Below are positions 10,601 through 22,600 of a stretch of DNA of 64,000 nt, one piece after another. The first letter of the stretch is position 1. Each line of letters opens with the position of its first letter. The DNA lies in NCBI RefSeq assembly GCF_010093535.1, contig NW_022985170.1:132990-196989 (forward strand). Direction: 5' to 3'. The position numbers were made by a program, and so were the translations under genes. This stretch comes from Lindgomyces ingoldianus (Eukaryota > Ascomycota > Dothideomycetes > Pleosporales > Lindgomycetaceae). Below the pieces are notes generated by a model. The model had not been told where the DNA came from and ran no database searches. It was given only the letters and a program-made list of their open reading frames with translations.

Positions 10601-13600
10601 TCTCGACATCGGTGTCAGGCGCTAGTTTTAACACGTCGTGGTTGTAATATCTTGTATACTCTGAAGCGACCATCTCGGCAACCATAGCCTCTTGTAGTGG
10701 CGTCAATGGAAGCACTTGCTCGATATCTTCCACCAGAATACGTCGCCGTTGCAAGCAGTTCTCAAGTCTACGTTTGTGGGACCTGAAGATCATATCAGAA
10801 TGTCGCTGGATTAGTCCAGTATTATTGCTGGATATTCGGGCCATGCGGGGAATCGTAAGAGCACGCATGATACCGCTAACGGGAACGTCAATGCCACGCT
10901 TCTTGAGCCTTGATGAGAGCTTGATTGCGTCAATGCTGTCGAGGCCAAGCTCGAAAATAGAAGTTGTCTCCGAGATGTCTGTGATCCTAGTACCTGCAAG
11001 TTTGGCGACCTCCTCTCGCATTGCGATAGCGGATTTGCTCCATTCAAAGTCATCTGCTCCGTCGGTGAATGTTGGCATGTTTTTGTTCTCTGAGCTCGCT
11101 GGCAACCCATCGGCTCCTACTTCTTCTATGAAAGAAAAGTTAATGTTTTCGCCCGTATCGTTCAATATCTCATCCAAGGTCTTCTCGAAGTCATTCATTA
11201 GGCGGTTGGATAATTCCGGATCTGAAACATGACCCTGAGTGACCAATGTAATTTTCAGTGATTTGCCACCCCTTTGCTCAATATCAATTGTTAGAGGGAA
11301 GTCTGCCTCCACACTCCCATCAATCAACTCCCATGCATTATTCTTAACCCACTTCTCATCAGCCTCCGCAATCTGATACACAAACAGTGTGTCAAATAAA
11401 GGCTGACTTGGGCTTCTCTTACACCACTTCATAATGTCTCTTAGCGGAATATGCTGGTATGGGTGTACTCCAACATTGAAGTCGTGGGCCTTTTTGACTA
11501 GTGAAGCCCACGTGTCTTGGGAGTCGACCCTGTGCTGGTATGGAATTGTATTGAACAATGGTCCAATAACTTGATCGACATCCTCAAAGTCAATATTTCG
11601 ACCAGAGACGACCATGCCGAGAGTCACTGTTCCCTTGACATATTTGTGTAGAACAGTTGCCCAGCAGGCCTGAGCGATAGCTTGCGGGGTGACGCCCAGT
11701 TTTCGTCTAGCCAATTCGTATTTAGATAGCCCTTGGATCTCACGGATGACCATGGTGATACTAGGTTCATCTGACTGACCGATGCGTCCAGGAATGGGTC
11801 GGAAGGCGTTATCCGAAAGATGTTTGTGCCAGAAGTTTTGAGCACCGTCGACATTTCGTAAAGGTCCACATGCGAGAACGGATTGGAATGGAGGCCCGAT
11901 TTTACCACTCCAGCAGCCGTTATAAATCTCCCACACAGTCTTGACCATCAGCGCGATGCTATTGCCGTCATAAAGCGCATGGAAAATATGCACTGCTAAT
12001 ACCTTCCGCAATGGAGTAGCCACAAAGGCGAGCTCGAAAGGCTTCTTCATTAAGAAGGTCTGGTTTTGCTGCGACCATTCTCTTTTCATATCATCCAGAT
12101 ACGCACCCAAGGAATCATCATTGGAGAGCTCGCACGACCTCCAAGGGAACGGCAACTTCCCAATTGCAGCTTGAACGAATCCATCCTCGGTGTTGGAGAA
12201 AATAGTCCGCAGTATCTGGGTTGCTGAAAAGACTTCTTGCCATGCAAAGCGAAGTGCATGTTCTTGGACACGGTTGCTGAGGTTAAAACGGAAAGTATTA
12301 AAATACAGCCCTTTCTCGCTATCAAGGGATCTTGCAATCATTCCCTGTTGCAGAGGTGTGCACGGGGCAAGAGCTTCGATGTTTCGTGGGTCCATGTGTA
12401 GAGCCTCAGCGACGGCGCGCCTATGGCGGTGCTGGGTCGCAGTGATGGACTGTTGCGCAGCGAGAATGGATCCACGGTCATTGTGCTCAGGGCCCCTTTT
12501 TTTCAGAACCTTAGCGAGCCGGGCAATTGACGTGTTTTTCATGACCGTAGAGGCTGTAGCGTTCGAAAATCCGACCTGCTTTAAAGCTCGCACGAACCCA
12601 ATGACAGACACCGAGTCCAAACCCAATTCAAAAATACTAGAACTCTTCTTAATCTCGCTTTCGTTGAGGTGCAACATGTCCTTGAGAACCTTCCTGATCT
12701 TCTCCTCGTCCATTGACCACCTCATGTCGTTGATATTTAATGTCCCTGCGAGAGCTTGGAGGTCCGAAACGGTTAGTGCATTATACATCTCTCTTAGTTT
12801 CCGCACCTCGGCTTTGTTACTTGCTGATAGTGGCATAGCTGAGAGGGCGATAAAGTGTGTAGGAACCATGTAACCTGGCAGCTTCTCGTGACATGCTTCT
12901 TTACAGTCTTCCAAAAGCCTCCCACCATCGATAAGAATTCTTGGTTCTCCATTCATTCTCGAAGTCGTGACTACAAAGGAAACGAGTTGATCTTTTTGCT
13001 GTCTTGGGTGCTTCAATATTAGCGTGGCTACGTCTGAGATACCAAGGCCGAACTGTTTGATGACTGAGTTGATCTCTCCAATTTCGAGGCGCTGGCCTCG
13101 CAATTTAACCTGATCATCAGCTCGGCCTAGGAAATCGAATGTGCCATCATGGAGGATCCTGACTAGATCGCCGGTTCTATAAACCCGTTCGTTAAAGTGA
13201 GGAATATGAGGAAAACGCTCTAGCGTCAACTCAGGTCGATTCAAGTAGCCTTTCCCGACCAGTTTCCCCGACACACAAAGCTCCCCAACACCTCCCCTCA
13301 AGACCGGAACATCGGAATTCGGCGTCAAGACGTAAGATCCAACATTGTCAAATTGAGGCCCAATATTGGATGGCTTGCCAGTGGCTGGAACGCGAGGATA
13401 CATCGTTACACCAATCGTAGCTTCTGTTGGTCCGTAGCCGTTATAAATAACCCCCTTGGGGCCCCAGACGTCAAGGATCTCTTGCTTTAGACTCTCCCCT
13501 CCAGTAATGAACACACCCTTGCAAAGACTTGGCACATCATCTGGGTGTAATGTCTGAGCGAGACTAGGTGTCAAATCGATGTGAGTGATACCCAAGACTC

Positions 13601-16600
13601 TGATCGATGTAGCCAGATCTTCAAAGATCAGATCTCGAGGCGCAGAGACAACGCAAATTCCCACGCTCCAGCTCCAGAACTGCTCGAGAACCGATACGTC
13701 GAAATGAAAAGATGCAAATTGAAGCCAGCGCGAGTCTTCATTCCAGTGGCCGGCAAATATTCGCTGGAATGATAGCATAGCCTGGACCGCATTTTCGTGG
13801 GTAAGTTCACAACCCTTCGGGGTACCAGTAGTCCCAGATGTATACAAACAGTAGCTGCGGTCTTGAGGAACAATATCCCGTTCTAAAACGGGCTTTGTTA
13901 CTGGGGTCGATTTGAGATCCATCTCATCAAGGTTGAGAATTGGCACATCCAAATGTGCTATGAGGTCAGTTGATTGGGTTATCATTGACATGACAACAAT
14001 GGCTCCAGAGTCTTTGACTATGAACGCCCGTCGCCTACTAGGCGCCCCTGGGTCTAGGGCCACAAATGCTGCTCCTGCTTTGAGAATTCCAAGAATTGCA
14101 AACGAAGCCTCTGGACATTTATCAAAGCAGATGCCGACCAGGCCTCCAGGCTTTACCCCATGGGATATGAGCATGTGAGCAATTCTGTTGGCTTCCGAAT
14201 TGAGCTGGGTATATGTCCAGGTTTTGCTAGTGTACTGGCCATTGGAAATTGCTGAGGCAAATTCGAGAGCAATTCGGCTCGGACTCTCGTTAACAAAAAT
14301 CTCAACAAGCTCGTGTAAAAGAGAAACTTTTGATGGTATCGTATGTTCCCTTGCTGGTGTGATAGAATAAAGATCTTGATTGTAATGAACAACGTTCGGA
14401 GACTGAACCTCGGAAAAGACAAATTGGGCAAGCAGATGATCGAGTTGACCGAGTATCAAGGCCGCTTGCTCTCGTGGTATCATGTGTGGCAGGAAGGTAA
14501 GTCGAATCTCGACACGCTCTCCGACTGGTTCCAGCTCGATTGAGATCGGATAATCGACTGATGCCCGTTCATCAACTACTTCCCACAACATATCTACCTG
14601 CCCTTTATTGGGGATCTTCTGGAAGGCAAAGATAGTGTCAAATAGAGGCTCATTGGGATGTCCCATCATTCTCTGGATCTCGTTCAATGGTGTGAATTGA
14701 TGCCTTTGGATTTCCGCATTCAAAGCCATAATATCTCTCAGCATCTTCCGTTTGTCCTTGCCAACTTTGCAGACGAAAGGCATAGTTGTAATACAAGGGA
14801 AAACTGCAGACTCTGCTGCTTCAACATTTCGACCAGAGAGAACGACGCCGCATGTTACCGAAGATTCGCCTGTGTAGGCAGAGAGAATTGATGCCCAGCT
14901 GGCAATTCCCGCTGCTTGAAGCGTAATATTCGACTTTCGACATCCAGCTTCGAGATCTACAACGGATGTTGAGCATATTTTCGTGACTACAGCTGGAGAT
15001 ACTGCATTATATCGAAGGGGTGCCACGTTAGGGAATCGAGTTACAGCCAGTCCCTTTCCAAGCTTCTCCCAAAAGTGGGTACGTTGGATATCCTCGCTGG
15101 CGCCCAGGGTGAGTATCATGTCCAAGAGGGGTTCCAATGATGTCGGTATCCCAAGCGGAAGATCGTTATATGCCCTTGATACGTCGGTAAAGATAGCCTG
15201 TAAGCTCTCAGCATCGAAAATGGCATGGAATATGGCTAAATGAAGGTGTGCCTGGCCGTTTTCTTTGTTGAAACGGATGCGCCACGGTGGTCTATGTAAC
15301 TGCTTCAAAGTTTGAAGCGTAGATTGAAGATACCACTCATCTACTTCTTGTGGATCATTTTTGGCGTTTTCCTCGTCCCAAGGTAGGCTCACAGTAGTAG
15401 CGGCAAATTGTACCATGGCAAAAGAATGGTTGCTGTCTTTGAGTTCAGCAAAGCCAGTCCGTAGCATTTGATGCTTCTTCATCACTAGTGACCACGCTTG
15501 TCTTAACCTCGGCGCATCAATATCGTCGTTAAGCCGTAACCGGAGATAGTTGTAATATACGGTTCCTTCTCTCGCAATGAATCGCGAAATAATGCCTCGC
15601 TGTAGTGGAGTGCATGGGCGAACAGCTTCGACATCTTCGTCCTTGATTCCGAAAGCTTTCAATATGTCAAATCTGAACATATTGTCGAACTCTTGGAAGT
15701 TGAATTTTTTCGCTTCTCGAGAAGATAGTCCACCTGGCCGATCGAGACAAGCGGCAAGCTCTACGCAGCTAGTGTATTTGAGTACATCCACTGCGTGAAC
15801 TTCGTATCCTTTCCGCCTTAAACCCGCAGCGATCTGAACAGCACTAATACTATCGAGCCCAAGCTGGTGAATCGACGTAGTGGGGTGAATACACTCTGTC
15901 TGCGTTCCAGAAAGCCTAGCGAAGATTGTGCGTACCTGATTCTCAGTCTCAGTCCATGAATGGGATGTGGCTTGCTCCATGGTTTCTTCGGAGATTAATT
16001 GAGTATCTTCAGAGTCTTGGAAAATAACTCCTAGGGCTTTCTTGTCTACCTTTCCGGCCATAGATTTCGGTATCTTTTCGATGAAAATGAAGAATTGGGG
16101 GACCATATAGAAAGGCAAATGGTCGGTTGCTGCACGCTTCGCCTTTATCTTGAGCTCAAATGTCTTATCCCAGGCCGTAGTCACTAGGAAAGCAACTAGT
16201 TGTTGTTTGGCGTCCGCATCTTTCCTCAGTATTTGCGTTGTGACGCTAGAAATATCTTCATCACACTCTTGTAGTACATGGCTGATCTCACCCAGTTCGA
16301 CCCGCAGGCCTCGGATCTTGACTTGGTCATCTGCTCGGCCAATGAACTCAAAGTTACCATCACTCAACATGCGAACCATATCACCGCTCTTGTAAAATCT
16401 TTGTCCACTTCTGTAAACAAATCTTTCTTCTGTGAGTGCGGAATTATTATAGTAACCCCGGGCAATCTGGGCGCCGCCAATATATAGCTCGCCTACTCCA
16501 AGCACAGGCAATGCGCGTTCGCCGTTTTTAGGAAATACCGCGAAAGAAGTCGTAGGGAAAGGCATGCCAATGACGGTGTTCTTGATGTCTTTGCGAACAG

Positions 16601-19600
16601 GAAAGATAGTTGTGCAAAATGCCGCTTCAGTTGGACCGTAGGAGTTGACACATGCACCCTCCCACCTCTGCACGATATCAGGCACCATTGTTTCGCCAAT
16701 GCAATACAACCATTTCACCCCTGGAACATCCTCTCGTGAAAGTCCGGCAGCAATGGAAGGTGTAAGGTCTAGTAGATCGACATTTAGAGAATTGACAACG
16801 TGGGTAATATTGTTCATCAAAGCATTCTGTTCTGCCGTGCAAAGCGCAAATCCGAACGTCCAAGCTAGGAAACAATCGTAGTAGCACATGTCGAATGTAA
16901 TTGCGGCATACTGAAGCAGTCTTGAGTCGTGGCTCCAGGGGACCAATGGCCGAGAGCTTTCAATTGTTTGAATCGGTGACCGGTGTTCCACACCCACGGC
17001 TTTGGGTACACCAGTCGAGCCAGAAGTGTACAGGCAGTAGGCTAGATTCGTTGACGCGAGTCCTTGAATCACAGGGTTTTCCGTGGGGTTTCTTTCAAGT
17101 GTGTCAACGTTGACAACCTCTACATCGCGGCACCAATCCAACGCAGAATCGCTAACGCAAAGCAAGACCTTTGGGTGAATTTCAGAAAGCATGAATTTCT
17201 TCCTGGCCTCCGGCAACTCTGGGTGGAGTGGTGTAAACGCAGCCCCAGCTTTCAAGACCCCAAGTATGCAAGCGTAGAACTGAGGACTTTTCTGTATGTA
17301 GACGGGGATAATATCTTCGGGCCCTATATTGCGCTCTATCAAGGCATGGGCAATTTGATTTGCTTTTGCGTTCAGTTCTCCAAAAGTCCAGGTCGTTCTT
17401 GTATTATTATCGTGTTGGAAGTCGAGAGCAACCTGATTGGAGCGCAAGGAGGCATTTCCCTCGAACGCCGAATGTAGCCCAGGCCCCTCTGTGGGAGTTG
17501 CGGGAACGAAGTCAAAATTCGATCTCGCAAGAATGTCGGAAGGGAAGCCAAAGGTGTCTCCAGCAGCAGCACTTGGGAACTGAACACATGATGACAACGC
17601 GTAACTGAATGTCTTCACGATCATATGAGCGTCAGTCTCTGATACGAGGTGGGTTTGGTGGTGGAGAGTCACAGAAAGCTGATCGTGCAATGGGGATTGG
17701 GATACTTCGCAGACAATTGGAAAATTCATGTCTCCGGCGTCTCGCTCCAATCTCCAGATTGACTCGTCAAGAGGATTACTTGGCTGTTGAAGAATGACTA
17801 GGGTATCGAAGAGATGAGCTGTTTCTCTCTTAACTTTAGCTTGGATGCGACGGAGTGGCGTTAAATGAAATGGGAGAGAGTCAATGTTGAAATTATGGAG
17901 TTGTCGAACCAAGTCTGTATTACTCCTTGCGGCGTTGAGGTTGAGGCGCACAGGGAGAGTGTTAAAGCAGGGTGCAATAAGCTGGTCTAGATCCTCTCCT
18001 GGGAGGGAACGACCAGAGACGACGTTGCCGAAGCACAAGTTGGTCTCCCCAGTATAAAAATGTAGGAGCTTCCCCCAAGCAGCCTGTATCATTGAGAGAA
18101 GAGACACCGAAGAGTCTTGGCACATCATGAGGACATCCTGAAGGGGAACATGAAGAATCTGCCTGGGGGAAGAAACGCTGCTACCATATTTCTTGCTGGT
18201 ACCAGAAAGATCCGGAAAGGATGTTGGCTCGAGCCCAGCGAGGGAAGTCTTCCAAAATTGGTCGGCAGCGATAAAGTCCTGTGAAATCATATGCTGAAGG
18301 TAGCGTTCATACGGGACTGATGGCGGCAGTATGCTGCCATAGTACGCTTGCTGTACTTCTTGGAGGAGAGATGAAATGGCTTGCCCGTCGTACAGCGCGT
18401 GATGGCAACAAAAGACGAGTTTGGTTGAAGTGCTAGACTCAAGAGTGGCCAATCGTACGGGTGGTTTGAATGACCTCAGCAGATGGCTTAGGGTCCTTTC
18501 AACATACGCTTCGGTATCATCTATTGACTCTAATTCATCCCATATTGGATCCTCATACTCTAGAACGACTTGAGCGAATGCGTAGTCCTTGTCGTCGGTA
18601 GGAACAAATGCAGTCCGAAATATCTCATGTCGCTGGAACATAAGAGTCCAGCATTTCTTCAATTTGGAAACCTCTCCAGTAACTTCAAAGACCATCGTGT
18701 TGTAGTATGACGAGCATGTGGCAGATGGAGCACTTGAAAGCATGGCTTCTTGGAGTGATGTACAAGGCAAGATCTTCTTTACTCGTTCACCACGCTTTTC
18801 GAATTCGGAACGGATTTGATTGATATGTGCTAGTTGCAACACCTTTCCAGGCTCGTGCAAGAGTCTGCGCGCAAGCACCTCTGATGTGGAGGCCACTCGG
18901 ATCTTCGATGATAGGCGTGCCACGGAAGCATTCTTCAGAATGACGGAAACAGGAATTGCCCCAATGCCAATTTCTTGAAGTTTCCTAGAAAACCTTATTG
19001 CGGATATGGAATCTAATCCTACATTGAAGAAAGAGGAGTTCCGCTGGATATCGGCGAGCGGCACTCCAATACTTCCGGCCAGCGCTTCCGCGATAGGTCT
19101 TTCTTGCTCGGATAGCTCGCCATCGTAGTTATCAGGGGGAGAATTATGTGTGACTAACTCGAGTTGCTTAGAGGATAAGTCCTGGAATACTTGGAAAAGA
19201 CGTTTTTTGTCAACTTTGGTCTGGGAGGTCACAGGAATTTGGGTGATCGGAATTAGATGCGACGGAATCATGTAGGTCGGTAGCTTTGGAGCTAGAGACT
19301 CGAAAATATCTTGTATTGCGGAGGAGAAACTCTGAAAAGGTAGCAGTTCGAATCTTTTTGCTGATGCCTTCGTAGGAACCCAAAAAGTTACCAGTTTTTG
19401 GGAAGATTCGGTTTGTTGAAACAGCAAAGTAACGCAATCTTCGACCGCAACGCAGTCGATAATGCACGAGGTCACTTCCCCAAGTTCAACCCGCTGGCCA
19501 CGAATCTTGATTTGGTCGTCCGAACGACCCGTGAACAATATAGAATCGTCGGGAAGCAACACACCCATATCTCCTGAACGATAAATTCGACCATAGGAGG

Positions 19601-22600
19601 GATGGTTGATGATTTTCCTTGCGTTGAGTTCTGGCATATTGAGATATCCACGGAATACCTGTGCTCCACCAAAGCACAGTTCCCCGATACCACCTCGAGG
19701 AACAATTGTACTACATCTAGGATCAAGTACGAATGCCGAAGTGTTCCGGAACGGAGCACCGATGTTATTGATGGCGTCCTCCATGGTAACGGAAGCTCGA
19801 ACTGTACAGATGTTTGTTGTTTCCGATGGCCCGTACCCTTGATACAACCCTTTGCCGGCCCATTGTCTTCTAACATGCTCCGTCAAAGCCTCCCCCGCAG
19901 TGACTAGGAACCGAACCTTGGGGACATGTTTTGGGTTCACTAAAGACGCAACCGTCGGGGTTAAGCTCAAATGTGTTACGCCTAAGCTAACGATGGCTGC
20001 CTCAAAATCTTGATAGAGATCATCCTTCGTGGCTGAGCACAGGCACAGGCCGGCGTACCAGGTGAAGAAAATCTCGAATACAGAAACATCGAACGCTTGA
20101 GAGCAGGCTTGCAGCAACCTTGAATCAGCCGGCGTAGGATAAAGGTCAAGGAGAACTTCGAGATTGCTCATCAGATTTTCCTGCGTTACAAGAACACCCT
20201 TAGGCGCTCCTGTACTCCCAGACGTAAATATAGCATAGGCAAGGTACGACCCGTCATATTCGACACTAAGATTCTGGTCCGGGTACGTTGAAGTGTCCAT
20301 TGTGTCAAGATCAAGAACCAGGTATGAGCCTTCGTGACGTGCATCTTTCAAAAAAGGTGTTTCGCTGAGGCATATATTTACTTGAGCTTCTGACAGGATC
20401 TTGGTGATTCGTTCCGGCGGTGAGTCAGGAAGGATTGGAAGATAGCCTGACCCAACTTTGAGAATTGCTAATATCGCAACATAAAGATTGACAGATTTTT
20501 CCAGGAGTACGCAAATGAGAGAATCGCCGCCAATGCCACGTTCCTGCAGAGCATGCGCGAGTTGGTTTGCACGTGAATTCAAGGCACTATAGGTGAGTCT
20601 CTCCTTTTCGACCATACTCCCGTTGAAAATGGTGCCAAATATAACCGCTTCCTTGTCAGGTGTTTCTGCAGCCCACCGTTCTACTGCGTAGGCTGGTCCG
20701 TGGCTAAACGACGTTTGCTGGGGCGAGGGATTGGCAATTGAAAGACTTTGTGGACTGAAGCAATGAGAGACACCATTAAATTCCGCCGTAGGTTTTTCTA
20801 GAAAGTGATTGACCAGTTCATCGATATGTTGAAGAAGGTACTTGACTTGGGTTTCAGGAAGTACTGAAGAATCATATGTCGCCCTGCATGACACACAGTC
20901 TGCGCGAGGTTCGAACTCGAGAGTCAACTTGAATTCGAGATCATCGGCACTGCCTATGGTCTTAATTTCGAAAGGGCCGGAGGCCTTGCTAAATATCGTT
21001 TCCTGCCAGACAAATAGTACTTCGAAAAGATGTGAATCCGGTGGGACACCACATGATCTTATGATGTCTCGTAACGGCAGTGTAGCGTGACTAAGCATTG
21101 CTCGATTTGAGTTTTGAACCCTATCGAGGATGTCCTTGATGGTCGAACACTTTGAGAGGTCTACTCGAAGCGGCAGCGAAGCGATGCACGGTCCCATGAT
21201 GTTTTCAATGCCAGTGACGGGGATGGTCCTCCCAGAAGTGACTGTACCAATCACAACATCGGTTGACCCAAGGTAGGAACCTAGAATATACGCGAGAGCC
21301 GCCTGGAAGAAGACCTGGGGATTGACTGTACAGTTATTTGCGCCCTCGTGTAAGGACTTGACATTGACTGATGATGATCGGGCAAGCGACTGAAGATAAT
21401 TATTACAGATAGTTTTGCCATTGAAGTTTCGAAGAGGCTCCGGGCAATATCCTTTGAGCATATGTGCCCAGAAGCTTATGCTTTCCGCCTTTTCTGCACC
21501 ACTCGAAAGTTGTTCGTAGTAGGTAACAACCTGACGAAACTGCGGTCGTGAATCGAGTGACCTTCCGCGGATAATGTTGGCAAAGTCTTTCAGGAGAAGG
21601 TCAAACGACCATCCATCGTACAAAGCATGATGTATCTGAAACACAAGCCGCGTTTTCGGAGAGGTTGCGTTGACTTGAACCGTGAAGGGACGGAAGAGGG
21701 ACTCCATTGAACTAAGTGAGAATTTCTTGGAAAAATTCGTGACCTCGATGATTTGAGATTTATGTAAAGCTTTCCACACAACCTGTGCAAAGGAGCTAGA
21801 GTTCAAGGAAGAGGTGACGCAAAATCCTGAGCGCAATATCTCATTTTCCTTCGCAAGAATGTCGAAGAAGCCTCGTACTTGCGAGAAAGTGTAGGAAGCA
21901 GGAAGTTCCGTTTCAATCCAGTTGCAGTAAGCATCAGGTCGGCCAATGGTTTCTGCAAGCATTGCCTCCTGTAAAGGTGTGCATGGAATGATATCAACAA
22001 TATCAGTTTGGTGGCTGTCTAAGTCTGACAATCTCATGGCGGCATTGCTGATAGCGCTGAAGTCGGCGGTCATATTTTGAGCAAGATATGCTCGCTCGCT
22101 TTTGCATATTGTAAGAAGTTCTTCCAGATTATTGGAGGAGAGCACATCCACGGCGCCTATTCTATAGCCTTTCTCTCGAAGTGAAGAAGCAATCTGAATG
22201 GAGCGCAGAGAGTCTACCCCAGCATAACTAAAAGCAGTGCTGAGGGTGATTTTACGACCCAATGTGTGCTCAAGTATGCGTTGGACGGTACGACCAAACT
22301 CGTCAGGTAGCTTAGAACCGGGGGAGTCATCAACTTGACAGTCGCGAACGTATTGCGCTTCTAATTCTTTCTTGTCGATCTTACCCGATGCTAATTGCGG
22401 CATGCAAGGAACAAATATGATATCTGCGGGAACCATGTAGCTCGGAAGCCAACGATTACAAGTGTTAATGACTTCCGATTTTGAAGCCGCACTTGAACCA
22501 ACAGCACAGAAAGCTACCAAGGTATCTTCGATGACAACGACGGAGACAGTGTGGCACCCGTCCACCTTCGAGATGATTTGTTCAATCTCTCCAAGCTCGA

